DNA from: Enterobacter sichuanensis | GTDB lineage: Bacteria; Pseudomonadota; Gammaproteobacteria; Enterobacterales; Enterobacteriaceae | Length of the DNA: 62,606 nucleotides | Direction: 5' to 3' | Assembly (NCBI RefSeq): GCF_002939185.1 | Contig: NZ_POVL01000029.1 | Location: 1 to 62,606, forward strand | In this document: piece by piece, positions 42,640 to 52,584 of the stretch | Position numbering within the stretch: position 1 is the first letter of the stretch | How the letters are laid out: each line of letters starts with the position of its first letter | Made by a program: the position numbers and the translations under genes | Notes under the pieces: model-generated | Told to the model about the DNA's origin: nothing | Database searches by the model: none | The model's input: the letters and a program-made list of their open reading frames with translations, nothing else

Positions 42640-43614
42640 TTAAAGCGTGTAGTTATCAGACCACTGCTCAAGAATATGTTTGTAAGGCTTAATAAAGTAT
42701 TCTTCGGTAAACCGACCCTGTTCAATGGCCAGGCGGCTTCGCTCTTCACGGTCATACACAATTTTGGTTAATGAGTGATCCTGCTGGTTCAGATCCGGTC
42801 GATAGCACAGGCCCGCCGCCGAGTTGGCGTTATAGATCTCCGGGCGATAAATTTTCTGGAATGTTTCCATCGTGCTGATGGTGGCGATCAGTTCCAGATC
42901 GGTGTAATCATTCAGCAAATCTCCGGTAAAGAAGAATGCGAAAGGCGCCACGCTATTTTCCGGCATGAAATAGCGCACGCTCAGACCCATCTTCCCGAAG
43001 TACTGTTCCGTTAAGGATTCGCCCTCCGGCAGATACTCAATGCCCAGAATGGGGTGCTGGTTGCCCGTGCGGCGATAAGTATCCTTGCTGGAGACGCTCA
43101 GGCAGATCACCGGTGCTTTTCTGAAGTTCTCTTTGTATTCAGGTGAATTCACAAAGTGGCGGAAAATATTGCCGTGCAGTTCGCCAAACTTTGCCGGAAT
43201 AGTGAAGTGTTGCTGGTTCTTGTTGTGTTCCAGCAACAGGACGCTGAAATCATAATCCCGCACGTAAGACGAGAAGTTATTGCCGACAATCCCTGGAATA
43301 CGCAGGTTGAGTTTTTTGTCGATAATATACGTTTGCAATATCTCAATGGCCGGGAACGGTTTTTCCGCGCCGATATTCAGGTCGACAGAGATGATTTCCA
43401 GTTCAACCGCGTAGCGATCGGCGTTGGGGTTATCCCAGCGCGCCAGGGCGTTGAAGCGGTTGTTGATCATCACCAGCGTATTGCGCAGATTTTCCTGACG
43501 CTTTTCCCCGCGCGCCAGGTTGGCAAAGTTGGTGGTGGTACGCGTGTTTTCTGACGGGTTGTAATTCTCATCGAAGCAACTGCGCTTAAGGGTATATGTG
43601 AAAGCTTTGCTCAT
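42640..43614 (-). CDS. mesX: MesX (DUF1852), partner of MesD
   Basis: This 324-residue DUF1852 protein starts at ATG 43614 (MSKAFTYTLKRSCFDENY), the family N-terminus; a longer GTG start upstream would read through the MetR-like boxes. The protein is cytosolic, mixed alpha/beta, with conserved stretches NTRTTTNFANLARGE and NRFNALARWDNPNADRYAVE. Genetic work on MesD systems showed DUF1852 to be essential for oxygen-dependent homocysteine methylation, so it may make or hand over the methyl group, possibly by an oxidative step. It is the first gene of the pair, and two MetR-like boxes lie in front. Confidence 0.88.
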   Translation of the reverse strand: MSKAFTYTLKRSCFDENYNPSENTRTTTNFANLARGEKRQENLRNTLVMINNRFNALARWDNPNADRYAVELEIISVDLNIGAEKPFPAIEILQTYIIDKKLNLRIPGIVGNNFSSYVRDYDFSVLLLEHNKNQQHFTIPAKFGELHGNIFRHFVNSPEYKENFRKAPVICLSVSSKDTYRRTGNQHPILGIEYLPEGESLTEQYFGKMGLSVRYFMPENSVAPFAFFFTGDLLNDYTDLELIATISTMETFQKIYRPEIYNANSAAGLCYRPDLNQQDHSLTKIVYDREERSRLAIEQGRFTEEYFIKPYKHILEQWSDNYTL

Positions 43615-43693
43615 GTGGTTATGCATCCTAAGTTCATGTTGCCAAGAAGTTACCGATGCATAATTTATGCCTGAGCCCGCGGCACAGGGGAAG

Positions 43694-43727
43694 TGACTTA
43701 ATTTCAACGCAACATGAGGGAAGTTCA
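43694..43727 (-). promoter_or_regulatory. Two MetR-like boxes before mesX
   Basis: On the minus strand, TGAACTTCCCTCA (43715-43727) and TGAAATTAAGTCA (43694-43706) each match TGAA-N5-TTCA at seven of eight positions. Their centres are 21 bp apart, two helical turns. MetR binds such paired sites at metE in E. coli. A weak -10 (TAAATT) further down fits activator dependence. Confidence 0.6.
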
Positions 43728-43754
43728 TGATGCTGATCACATATTCTGATCGTG

Positions 43755-44213
43755 TCAGGTCATCATGATTTTTTTAGCGAAACAGATGGCTTCTTGCCTG
43801 CCGATGTAGGGGCCATAGTTGTCGATCGCACGGTAGCCATTGCGCTCATAGAAGTTCACAGCACGCCTGTTCACTTTCCGGGTTTCAAGCCAGATTTCAC
43901 CGTAGCCTAAACGTTGCGCAGAGGCTTCAAGGAAAGCCAGTAAAGCCTGACCAATTCCGGGTTCGCTTCTGTCTGAATACATGCGCTTTAGCTCGGCAAC
44001 CTGTTCGGTAAGCGGGCGCAATGCCGCACATCCTACGGCATCACCTGTTGCATTTCTGGCGATAACCCACACAGCGCGTTCACCCTTCATTGAGTCAACT
44101 GCAAAATGACGCGTACCGCTATCCCCGGTGATCGTTGCCAGTTCTGATGACAAATTTTCAATCAAAAGCAGGGATTCACAGGCATGCAGGTCTGCGGTGT
44201 TAATCGTTATCAT
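43755..44213 (-). CDS. GNAT family N-acetyltransferase
   Basis: This 152-residue GNAT protein has the acetyl-CoA binding region AELKRMYSDRSEPGIGQALL (about 93-112) and the C-terminal EIWLETRKVNRRAVNFYERNGY. It follows the common pattern of bacterial GNAT enzymes of unknown substrate. It is a single gene beyond mesX, in the same direction but upstream of its promoter, so it is not obviously part of that unit. Confidence 0.88.
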   Translation of the reverse strand: MITINTADLHACESLLLIENLSSELATITGDSGTRHFAVDSMKGERAVWVIARNATGDAVGCAALRPLTEQVAELKRMYSDRSEPGIGQALLAFLEASAQRLGYGEIWLETRKVNRRAVNFYERNGYRAIDNYGPYIGRQEAICFAKKIMMT

Positions 44214-44353
44214 GGGATGGTTCCATTGCGGATTGTTTACAGCCGTTAAATTATCAGACAGTTAGGGTGACTTGTCCTATGTTTTACTTATGTTTCGGCA
44301 CGCGCGTAATGACGTTATAATCCCCAAAATTTCCAACCGGTTTAGAAACAATC

Positions 44354-44893
44354 ATGACAAAACTCACCTTACAAGAGCAGATGCTGAAAGCAGGCCTGGT
44401 CAGCAGCAAGAAAGCGGCAAAAGTTCAGCGCACGGCCAAGAAATCACGCGTTCAGGCGCGTGAGGCCCGGGAAGCGGTCGAAGAGAATAAGAAAGCGCAG
44501 ATCGAGCGTGACAAGCTGCTGAGCGAGCAGCAGAAGCAGGCCGTGCTGGCGAAAGAGTTCAAAGCGCAGGTGAAGCAACTGATTGAGATGAACCGTATCA
44601 CCGTGGCGAAAGGCAATATCACCTTTAACTTTACCGACGGTAATGTGATCAAAAAGCTCGAAGTTGATAAGCAGACGCAGACTCTACTGATCAACGGCCG
44701 TCTGGCGATTGCCCGGCTGGTCATCAACGCCAGCGGCGACTGTGAATACGCGATTATTCCGGCGGTGGTGGCCGATAAAATTGCCCAGCGCGATGCCGAC
44801 AGCATCGTGTTAAACAGCGCGCTCAGTCAGGACGAGCAGGACGAAGACGATCCGTACGCGGACTTCAAAATCCCGGACGATTTGATGTGGTAA
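44354..44893 (+). CDS. yaiL: YaiL family DUF2058 protein
   Basis: This 179-residue protein matches E. coli YaiL along its length. The Lys/Arg/Ala/Gln-rich N-terminal half (about 1-85) is likely a long helix or coiled coil, beginning MTKLTLQEQMLKAGLVSSKK. The second half is a small domain with RLAIARLVI and the acidic tail EQDEDDPYADFKIPDDLMW. It is a nucleoid- or ribosome-associated type of basic protein by composition, but no function is established. Seven bases separate it from the convergent pseudouridine synthase gene. Confidence 0.93.
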   Translation: MTKLTLQEQMLKAGLVSSKKAAKVQRTAKKSRVQAREAREAVEENKKAQIERDKLLSEQQKQAVLAKEFKAQVKQLIEMNRITVAKGNITFNFTDGNVIKKLEVDKQTQTLLINGRLAIARLVINASGDCEYAIIPAVVADKIAQRDADSIVLNSALSQDEQDEDDPYADFKIPDDLMW

Positions 44894-44900
44894 ATCACCG

Positions 44901-45587
44901 TCAGAACGGGGCGGCGTGACGGGCGTTAACCGGCTCACCGCTCACGGGATGAATAAAATTCAGAACGCTTGCATGCAGCATTAGCCGCGGTACCGTTTCG
45001 GTGCCCGGCACGTCAAGCCCGCCATACAGATCGCACCCCAGAATTGGGTGCCCCAGTTGCTGGCAGTGAATACGCAACTGATGGGTGCGCCCGGTCTCCG
45101 GGGTCAGCGTTACCCGCGTTAACGGTACGCCCGTCTCCTGATAAAAACGTTCTACTACCCGGTAGCGGGAGCGGGCCGGTTTTCCGGTTGTAGCGCAGAT
45201 CGACATTAACGGGAACAGCGCCGGGTCTTTGGCAATGGGCGCGTCTATGACTCCCTCATCGTTTTCCAGATGTCCGCAAAGCAGGGCGCTGTAACCTTTC
45301 TCCACGCTGCGCTGGCTAAACTGCTGGCAGAGCGCAGCGTTAATGGACTTATTGCGCGCAACCACCATCAGCCCGGACGTGCCGAAATCCAGACGATGCA
45401 CCAGCGTGCAGCCGGGGAAGGTCTGAACCAGACGATAGTGTACAGAATCGCGGTTTTGCGGATTTTTGCCCGAGAGGCTGAGCAGACCGGAAGGCTTATT
45501 GATCAGCAGCAGATGTTTATCCTGCCAGAGGATCGCAATGTCGTCGTGACACGGTGGGGCAATAAAAGAATCAATAATCGCAGACAT
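44901..45587 (-). CDS. RluA family pseudouridine synthase
   Basis: This 228-residue RNA pseudouridine synthase has the catalytic Asp in VHRLDFGTSGLMVVARN (about 63-79), the motif KGYSALLCGHL and the RNA-binding RTHQLRIHCQQLGHPILGCDLYG. It resembles RluA in size and motifs but is diverged enough that 23S/tRNA specificity (RluA-like, or a TruC relative) cannot be fixed. It has no S4 domain. It is a single gene, convergent with yaiL. Confidence 0.9.
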   Translation of the reverse strand: MSAIIDSFIAPPCHDDIAILWQDKHLLLINKPSGLLSLSGKNPQNRDSVHYRLVQTFPGCTLVHRLDFGTSGLMVVARNKSINAALCQQFSQRSVEKGYSALLCGHLENDEGVIDAPIAKDPALFPLMSICATTGKPARSRYRVVERFYQETGVPLTRVTLTPETGRTHQLRIHCQQLGHPILGCDLYGGLDVPGTETVPRLMLHASVLNFIHPVSGEPVNARHAAPF

Positions 45588-45641
45588 CAGGCCGCCGGGC
45601 TGGAGAGTGGGAGCGGATGATAACGAAATGCGGGGGAAAAG

Positions 45642-45672
45642 AAAAACCCTCCCACCGGGCGGTGAGAGGGGG
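45642..45672 (-). terminator. Terminator of azoR
   Basis: On the minus strand the stem CCCTCTCACC / GGTGGGAGGG (one G-U pair, loop of 4) is followed directly by UUUUUC. It begins 7 bases after the azoR stop. Confidence 0.88.
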
Positions 45673-45677
45673 AAATC

Positions 45678-46433
<756 letters not shown>

Positions 46434-46488
46434 CTAAAGCAATCATTAAAAAGAGAGTTTATCAGGGCGTGTACTGCCCTTTAACGCT

Positions 46489-49400
46489 ATGACAGAACAA
46501 CAAAAATTCACCTTCCCGATGCTCCTGCAACAACTCGATTCTCTGACGCTGCGCGACAAACAGCGCTTCGCCAGGCGTCTGCACGGCGTGAAGAAGGTTA
46601 AAAATCCTGATGCACAACAGGCCATTTACCAGGAGATGGCGAAAGAGATTGAACAGGCAGCAGGGAAAGTTGTGCTGCGCGAAGCCGCGCGTCCGGCGAT
46701 TACCTACCCGGAAAACCTGCCCGTCAGCCAGAAAAAACAGGACATTCTTGAGGCCGTGCGCGACCATCAGGTGGTGATTGTCGCAGGCGAAACCGGTTCG
46801 GGAAAAACCACCCAGCTGCCGAAAATCTGTATGGAGCTTGGCCGCGGGATCAAAGGCCTGATTGGCCACACCCAGCCGCGTCGTCTGGCGGCGCGTACCG
46901 TCGCGAACCGTATTGCAGAAGAGCTGCAGACGGAGCCGGGCGGCTGCATCGGCTACAAGGTGCGCTTCAGCGATCATGTCAGCGATAACACCATGGTCAA
47001 GCTGATGACCGACGGTATTCTGCTGGCGGAAATTCAGCAGGATCGCCTGCTGATGCAGTACGACACCATCATTATCGATGAAGCGCACGAGCGCAGCCTG
47101 AACATCGACTTCCTGCTCGGTTATCTGAAAGAGCTGCTGCCGCGTCGCCCGGACCTGAAAGTTATCATTACTTCCGCGACCATTGACCCGGAACGCTTCT
47201 CGAAGCACTTCAACAATGCACCGATTATCGAGGTGTCAGGACGCACTTATCCCGTGGAAGTGCGCTATCGCCCGATCGTCGAAGAGGCGGATGATACCGA
47301 GCGCGACCAGCTGCAGGCTATTTTTGATGCCGTTGACGAGCTGGGCAACGAAAGCGCGGGGGATATCCTGATCTTCATGAGCGGTGAGCGCGAAATCCGC
47401 GATACCGCCGACGCCCTCAGCAAGCGCGACTTGCGCCACACGGAGATCCTGCCGCTATACGCGCGTCTGTCGAACAGCGAGCAGAATCGCGTCTTCCAGC
47501 CGCACAGCGGACGCCGCATCGTCCTGGCAACCAACGTGGCGGAAACCTCGCTCACCGTGCCGGGGATTAAATACGTTATCGATCCGGGTACGGCGCGCAT
47601 CAGCCGCTACAGCTACCGCACCAAAGTCCAGCGCCTGCCGATTGAGCCCGTCTCCCAGGCCTCCGCCAATCAGCGTAAAGGCCGCTGCGGGCGTGTGTCG
47701 GAAGGGATCTGTATTCGCCTCTATTCCGAAGACGATTTCCTGTCGCGCCCGGAGTTTACCGACCCGGAAATTCTGCGCACCAACCTGGCGTCCGTTATCC
47801 TGCAGATGACTGCCCTGGGGCTGGGCGATATCGCGGCGTTTCCGTTCGTCGAAGCGCCGGACAAACGCAACATTCAGGACGGCGTACGTCTGCTGGAAGA
47901 GCTCGGGGCGATCACCACCGACGAGCAGGCGACGGTCTACAAGCTGACGCCGCTGGGCCGCCAGCTCAGCCAGTTGCCGGTCGACCCGCGCCTGGCGCGT
48001 ATGGTGCTGGAAGCGCAGAAACACGGCTGCGTGCGCGAGGCGATGATCATTACCTCGGCGCTCTCCATTCAGGATCCGCGCGAGCGTCCGATGGACAAAC
48101 AGCAGGCCTCTGACGAAAAACACCGCCGCTTCCACGATAAAGAGTCCGATTTCCTCGCCTTCGTGAACCTGTGGAACTACCTCGGCGAGCAGCAGAAAGC
48201 GCTCTCCTCGAACCAGTTCCGTCGCCAGTGTCGCGTGGATTTCCTCAACTACCTGCGCGTGCGCGAGTGGCAGGATATCTACACCCAGCTTCGCCAGGTG
48301 GTGAAAGAGCTGGGGATCCCGGTCAACAGCGAACCGGCGGCGTACCGCGAAATCCATATCGCGCTGCTGACCGGCCTGCTGTCCCACATTGGGATGAAAG
48401 ACGCCGAGAAGCAGGAGTATACCGGCGCGCGTAACGCCCGTTTCGCCATCTTCCCGGGTTCCGGCCTGTTCAAGAAGCCGCCGAAGTGGACCATGGTCGC
48501 GGAGCTGGTGGAAACCAGCCGCCTGTGGGGACGCATTGCCGCGCGTATCGATCCAGAATGGGTTGAGCCGGTGGCGCAGCACCTGCTGAAGCGTTCGTAC
48601 AGCGAGCCGCACTGGGAGCGCGCGCAGGGGGCGGTGATGGCGACCGAGAAAGTGACCGTTTATGGTCTGCCGGTGGTGGCCGCGCGTAAGGTCAACTACA
48701 GCCAGATCGATCCGGCGCTGTGCCGCGAGCTGTTTATCCGCCATGCGCTGGTGGAGGGCGACTGGCAGACGCGCCACGCGTTCTTCCGTGAAAACCTCAA
48801 GCTGCGCGCCGAAGTAGAAGAGCTGGAGCATAAATCCCGCCGCCGCGACATTCTGGTGGATGATGAAGCGCTGTTCGAGTTTTACGACCAGCGCATCAGC
48901 CACGACGTCATCTCCGCCCGCCACTTCGACAGCTGGTGGAAGAAGGCCAGCAAAGAGACGCCGGACCTGCTCAACTTCGAAAAGAGCATGCTGATTAAAG
49001 AGGGGGCGGAGTCGGTCAGCAAACTCGACTACCCGAACTTCTGGCACCAGGGCAACCTCAAGCTGCGTCTTACCTATCAGTTTGAGCCGGGGGCAGACGC
49101 GGACGGCGTGACCGTCCACATTCCGCTGCCGCTGTTAAACCAGGTGGATGAGAGCGGGTTTGAATGGCAGATCCCTGGACTGCGTCGCGAGCTGGTGATT
49201 GCGCTGATCAAATCCCTGCCGAAACCGGTGCGCCGCAATTTTGTGCCTGCGCCAAACTACGCGGAAGCATTTTTAGGCCGCGTTACGCCGCTGGAGCTGC
49301 CGCTGCTGGATGCGCTGGAGCGTGAGTTCCGCCGCATGACCGGAACCACCATTGACCGCGAAGACTGGAACTGGGATCAGGTGCCCGATCACCTGAAAAT

Positions 49401-50391
49401 CAGCTTCCGCGTGGTGGACGACAAAAACAAAAAGCTGCTGGAAGGGCGTTCGCTCGGCGAACTGAAAGAGGCGCTGAAAGGCAAAGTTCAGGAGACGCTC
49501 TCTGCGGTGGCGGATGACGGCATTGAGCAGAGCGGGCTGCATATCTGGAGCTTTGGTCAGCTTCCGGAAAGCTACGAGCAGAAGCGCGGTAACTACAAAG
49601 TGAAGGCCTGGCCGGCGCTGGTGGACGAGCGCGACAGCGTGGCGATCAAGCTTTTTGATAACCCGCAGGAACAGCAGCAGATGATGTGGCGCGGGCTGCG
49701 TCGCCTGCTTCTGCTGAACATCCCGTCGCCGATCAAGTATCTGCACGAGAAGCTGCCGAACAAAGCCAAGCTGGGGCTGTACTTTAACCCGTACGGTAAA
49801 GTGCTGGATCTGATTGACGACTGCATCTCCTGCGGCGTGGACAAACTTATCCACGAGGCGGGCGGCCCGGTCTGGACAGAAGAGGGCTTTGCCCAGCTTC
49901 ATGAAAAGGTGCGTGCGGAGCTGAACGACACCGTGGTGGACATCGCGAAGCAGGTGGAGCAGATCCTCACCACCGTGTTCAATATCAACAAGCGCCTGAA
50001 AGGGCGCGTGGATATGACCATGGCGCTGGGGCTGTCGGACGTGAAGGCGCAGATGGCGGGGCTGGTGTATCGCGGATTTGTTACCGGCAACGGCTTCAAC
50101 CGTCTCGGCGATACGCTGCGTTATCTGCAGGCGATTGAAAAACGTCTGGAGAAAATGGCCATCGACCCGCATCGCGACCGCGCCCAGATGCTGAAAGTGG
50201 AGAGCGTCCAGCAGGCGTGGCAGCAGTGGCTGAACAAGCTGCCGCCTGCGCGCCGCGACGATGAAGACGTTCAGGGGATCCGCTGGATGATTGAGGAGCT
50301 GCGCGTCAGCTTCTTTGCCCAGCAGCTAGGTACGCCGTATCCGATTTCGGATAAGCGTATTCTGCAGGCGATGGAGCAGATCTCCGGTTAA
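46489..50391 (+). CDS. hrpA: HrpA, DEAH-box RNA helicase
   Basis: This 1300-residue ATP-dependent RNA helicase is the same length as E. coli HrpA. Motif I is GETGSGKTT (about 100-108) and motif II is DEAH (197-200). Motif III SAT follows, and motif VI QRKGRCGRVSEG is at about 390-402. Then come the winged-helix and OB regions and a long C-terminal HrpA-specific extension. HrpA resolves collided or stalled ribosomes and processes certain fimbrial mRNAs in E. coli. It is divergent from azoR, and a CT/GA palindrome lies just after the stop. Confidence 0.98.
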   Translation: MTEQQKFTFPMLLQQLDSLTLRDKQRFARRLHGVKKVKNPDAQQAIYQEMAKEIEQAAGKVVLREAARPAITYPENLPVSQKKQDILEAVRDHQVVIVAGETGSGKTTQLPKICMELGRGIKGLIGHTQPRRLAARTVANRIAEELQTEPGGCIGYKVRFSDHVSDNTMVKLMTDGILLAEIQQDRLLMQYDTIIIDEAHERSLNIDFLLGYLKELLPRRPDLKVIITSATIDPERFSKHFNNAPIIEVSGRTYPVEVRYRPIVEEADDTERDQLQAIFDAVDELGNESAGDILIFMSGEREIRDTADALSKRDLRHTEILPLYARLSNSEQNRVFQPHSGRRIVLATNVAETSLTVPGIKYVIDPGTARISRYSYRTKVQRLPIEPVSQASANQRKGRCGRVSEGICIRLYSEDDFLSRPEFTDPEILRTNLASVILQMTALGLGDIAAFPFVEAPDKRNIQDGVRLLEELGAITTDEQATVYKLTPLGRQLSQLPVDPRLARMVLEAQKHGCVREAMIITSALSIQDPRERPMDKQQASDEKHRRFHDKESDFLAFVNLWNYLGEQQKALSSNQFRRQCRVDFLNYLRVREWQDIYTQLRQVVKELGIPVNSEPAAYREIHIALLTGLLSHIGMKDAEKQEYTGARNARFAIFPGSGLFKKPPKWTMVAELVETSRLWGRIAARIDPEWVEPVAQHLLKRSYSEPHWERAQGAVMATEKVTVYGLPVVAARKVNYSQIDPALCRELFIRHALVEGDWQTRHAFFRENLKLRAEVEELEHKSRRRDILVDDEALFEFYDQRISHDVISARHFDSWWKKASKETPDLLNFEKSMLIKEGAESVSKLDYPNFWHQGNLKLRLTYQFEPGADADGVTVHIPLPLLNQVDESGFEWQIPGLRRELVIALIKSLPKPVRRNFVPAPNYAEAFLGRVTPLELPLLDALEREFRRMTGTTIDREDWNWDQVPDHLKISFRVVDDKNKKLLEGRSLGELKEALKGKVQETLSAVADDGIEQSGLHIWSFGQLPESYEQKRGNYKVKAWPALVDERDSVAIKLFDNPQEQQQMMWRGLRRLLLLNIPSPIKYLHEKLPNKAKLGLYFNPYGKVLDLIDDCISCGVDKLIHEAGGPVWTEEGFAQLHEKVRAELNDTVVDIAKQVEQILTTVFNINKRLKGRVDMTMALGLSDVKAQMAGLVYRGFVTGNGFNRLGDTLRYLQAIEKRLEKMAIDPHRDRAQMLKVESVQQAWQQWLNKLPPARRDDEDVQGIRWMIEELRVSFFAQQLGTPYPISDKRILQAMEQISG

Positions 50392-50401
50392 ACCGGTTTC
50401 T

Positions 50402-50434
50402 CCCTCTCCCTGTGGGAGAGGGCTGGGGTGAGGG
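50402..50434. repeat. CT/GA-rich palindromic repeat (third copy)
   Basis: The 33-bp unit contains CCCTCTCCC / GGGAGAGGG and ends GGGGTGAGGG. It matches the unit found twice at 13428-13504. It lies between convergent hrpA and the O-methyltransferase gene, where it may also serve as terminator. Confidence 0.8.
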
Positions 50435-50443
50435 CATCAGGCC

Positions 50444-51103
50444 TCACCCGTTCACAATCGCCAGCGTAAACCCATCCCACCCCTTAACTCCCACCGTTTG
50501 CAGCGCGGTGGCGGTTAAGCGCGGGTTATCTCCAGTCATCTCGATAAACCGACGCACGCCCTGCACCCGCGCGTCGTCGCTTTGCCCGTTAATCACTTCG
50601 CCCTCGCGCACCACGTTATCGCCGATGATCAACGTACCCGGACGGGAGTAGTGCAGCGCCCATTCAAGATAGCCGGGATTGTTTGGCTTATCGGCATCAA
50701 TAAAGATCAGGTCGAACGGCGGAATGTCACCGAACTTTTCAAGAGAGTTCAGGGCCGGGCCTTCAATCAATTCAATGCGTTCGTTCAGCCCCGCGAGGTT
50801 GATATTCTGGCGCGCAACGTCGGCATGCGTAGGATCGGCCTCAAGCGTAATCAGCTTTCCGTCCGGCGGCAGCGCGCGTGCCATCCAGATAGAGCTGTAA
50901 GCCCCCAGTGTACCGATCTCCAGAACACGCCGCGCCTGCGTCATGCGCACGAACAGCGCCAGCAGTTGACCCTGATTGGCCGCTACATCATGTTCGGGGA
51001 GTCCGGCGCGTTTGTTATTTTCCAGGACCTGATTAAGGATGTCATCTTCAGGAATAAGCGACGAAATCATGAAATTATCGACTGCAGACCACTGTTGTTG
51101 CAT
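50444..51103 (-). CDS. Class I SAM-dependent O-methyltransferase
   Basis: This 219-residue methyltransferase is of the catechol-O-methyltransferase-like (YrrM/methyltransferase 3) family. The SAM site is RRVLEIGTLGAYSSIWMARALP (about 58-78); FDLIFIDADKPNNPGYLEWAL holds metal-binding Asp residues, and GDNVVREGEV the third. The family methylates catechols or caffeoyl-CoA-like hydroxyls, and some members act on tRNA wobble positions. It stands alone, with a REP element upstream. Confidence 0.92.
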   Translation of the reverse strand: MQQQWSAVDNFMISSLIPEDDILNQVLENNKRAGLPEHDVAANQGQLLALFVRMTQARRVLEIGTLGAYSSIWMARALPPDGKLITLEADPTHADVARQNINLAGLNERIELIEGPALNSLEKFGDIPPFDLIFIDADKPNNPGYLEWALHYSRPGTLIIGDNVVREGEVINGQSDDARVQGVRRFIEMTGDNPRLTATALQTVGVKGWDGFTLAIVNG

Positions 51104-51126
51104 ACATTGACTCCTTGCGGGTAATC

Positions 51127-51200
51127 GCCGGGTGACGGCTGCGCCTTACCCGGCCTACGGGACGAAATCCAGGCCCGGTAAGCGCAGTGCCACCGGGCAG
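51127..51200. repeat. BIME (two REP units in inverted order)
   Basis: GCCGGGTGACGGCTGCGCC ... TTACCCGGCCTAC is followed by GCCCGGTAAGCGCAGTGCC ... ACCGGGCAG, two inverted REP units in the gap between the methyltransferase start and the outer-membrane channel stop. Confidence 0.8.
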
Positions 51201-51204
51201 GTCT

Positions 51205-52584
51205 TCAGGCACTGACCCAGCCGCCGCCCAGCGCACTGTACAAATCAATCTGCGCCAGCAGCAGATTATTTTTCACCTGCACGACGCTGGTCTGCACCGA
51301 GAACAGCGTGCGCTGCGCGTCCAGCACGTCGAGATAGGATGAATAGCCGTTGCGATAGCGGTTCTGCGCAATGCGCAGGGTCTCCCGGGCGACATCCTGC
51401 TGGGCAAGCAGTTCCGTCAGCTGTTCCTGATAGCGCGTAATGGCATCAAGGCTGTTGTTCACTTCGGCAAACGCGTTTCGCACGGTTTTCTCATAGGCGT
51501 ACAACGCCTGGTTACGCTGGGACTGTGAAATATCCACCTGCGCATTCAGCGCCTGGCGGTTCAGGAGCGGCGCGAGAATGCTTCCCCCTGCGCTCCAGAG
51601 CTGCAGCGGGTTATCCAGCAGGCCGGAAAGCGTGCGATCCTGTATCGATCCGCTTGCGGTGAGATTGATCGACGGCAGCAGGCTGGCGCGCGACGCGGCA
51701 AGCGAGGCATCCGCTGCCACCAGCTGTCGTTCGGCCTGGACGATATCCGGGCGGCGGTTCAGCAGCGCAGAAGGCAGCTGTGACGGCAATTTCAGCGGTG
51801 TCAGCGCCGCAAAGCTTTCGCTGCGCGCCACGTCGCCCGGGTTACTTCCCAGCAGCAAGCTCAGGGCATTCTCCTGCTGTGCAATCTGATGCTGCAGCAC
51901 CGGAACCTGCGCCCGGGTTGAACGGAGTTCGGAATCCGATTGCATCAGCTCCAGGCGCGAGCTGTAGCCCGTTTCAAACTGACGCTTCGCGAGGTTAAAT
52001 GCCTCTTCGCGTGATTTCAGCGTGGACTCGGTTACCCGCAGCTGTTCGTCAAGGGCGAGCAGGGTGACATACCCGGATGCCACGGACGACGCGACGGTTA
52101 AATCCGCGGCGCCAGCGGCGGCTTTTTGCGCCTCCAGCGAGGCTTCGGCAGCACGAGACGTGCTGCGGTTGACGCCCCAGATATCCACGTCATAGCTCGC
52201 CGTCAGGCTCCCTCTGTACAGCGTGCCGTAAACCGGCAGCCCGGTCGCGGCGGACTGCGAACGGGCGCGTGTCCCGGTTATGCCGGCATCGAGCGAGGGA
52301 AACAGGCTGCCGTCGGCAGCATAGACCCGCGCCTGATACTCGTTTATCCGTTCGCGGGCGATCAGGACATCGCTGTTATGCCCAAGCGCCTGGTCCACAT
52401 AGCGGTTCAGGTGGTTATCATGAAAATTGCGCCACCAGAGCTGCTCCGTCGGGCTGGCAGGGCCGGAGACAGTGCGCCATTGCGTGGGGATGTGCAGCGT
52501 CGGCTGAGCCGGTTTGACATCAACGGACTGGCATCCGGCCAGCATGACCGCCACCACCAGCGCGGCTATCGGGCGAAGGATCAT
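51205..52584 (-). CDS. NodT family outer membrane efflux lipoprotein
   Basis: This 459-residue TolC-like channel has a lipoprotein signal (lipobox LAGC at 16-19). Two internally repeated helical/beta domains are marked by WWRNFHDNHLNRYVDQAL, GYSSRLELMQSDSELRSTRA and the later NRRPDIVQAERQLVAADA. It starts on the last base of the adaptor stop codon (TAATG type overlap), so it is translationally coupled to it. With the adaptor and the DHA2 permease it forms a complete tripartite efflux system. Confidence 0.94.
   Translation of the reverse strand: MILRPIAALVVAVMLAGCQSVDVKPAQPTLHIPTQWRTVSGPASPTEQLWWRNFHDNHLNRYVDQALGHNSDVLIARERINEYQARVYAADGSLFPSLDAGITGTRARSQSAATGLPVYGTLYRGSLTASYDVDIWGVNRSTSRAAEASLEAQKAAAGAADLTVASSVASGYVTLLALDEQLRVTESTLKSREEAFNLAKRQFETGYSSRLELMQSDSELRSTRAQVPVLQHQIAQQENALSLLLGSNPGDVARSESFAALTPLKLPSQLPSALLNRRPDIVQAERQLVAADASLAASRASLLPSINLTASGSIQDRTLSGLLDNPLQLWSAGGSILAPLLNRQALNAQVDISQSQRNQALYAYEKTVRNAFAEVNNSLDAITRYQEQLTELLAQQDVARETLRIAQNRYRNGYSSYLDVLDAQRTLFSVQTSVVQVKNNLLLAQIDLYSALGGGWVSA

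Noticed and set aside
47455..49119. 554-codon minus-strand open frame inside hrpA
   Set aside because: It lies wholly within hrpA, has a His/Arg/Gln-rich composition typical of antisense frames, and no recognisable domain.
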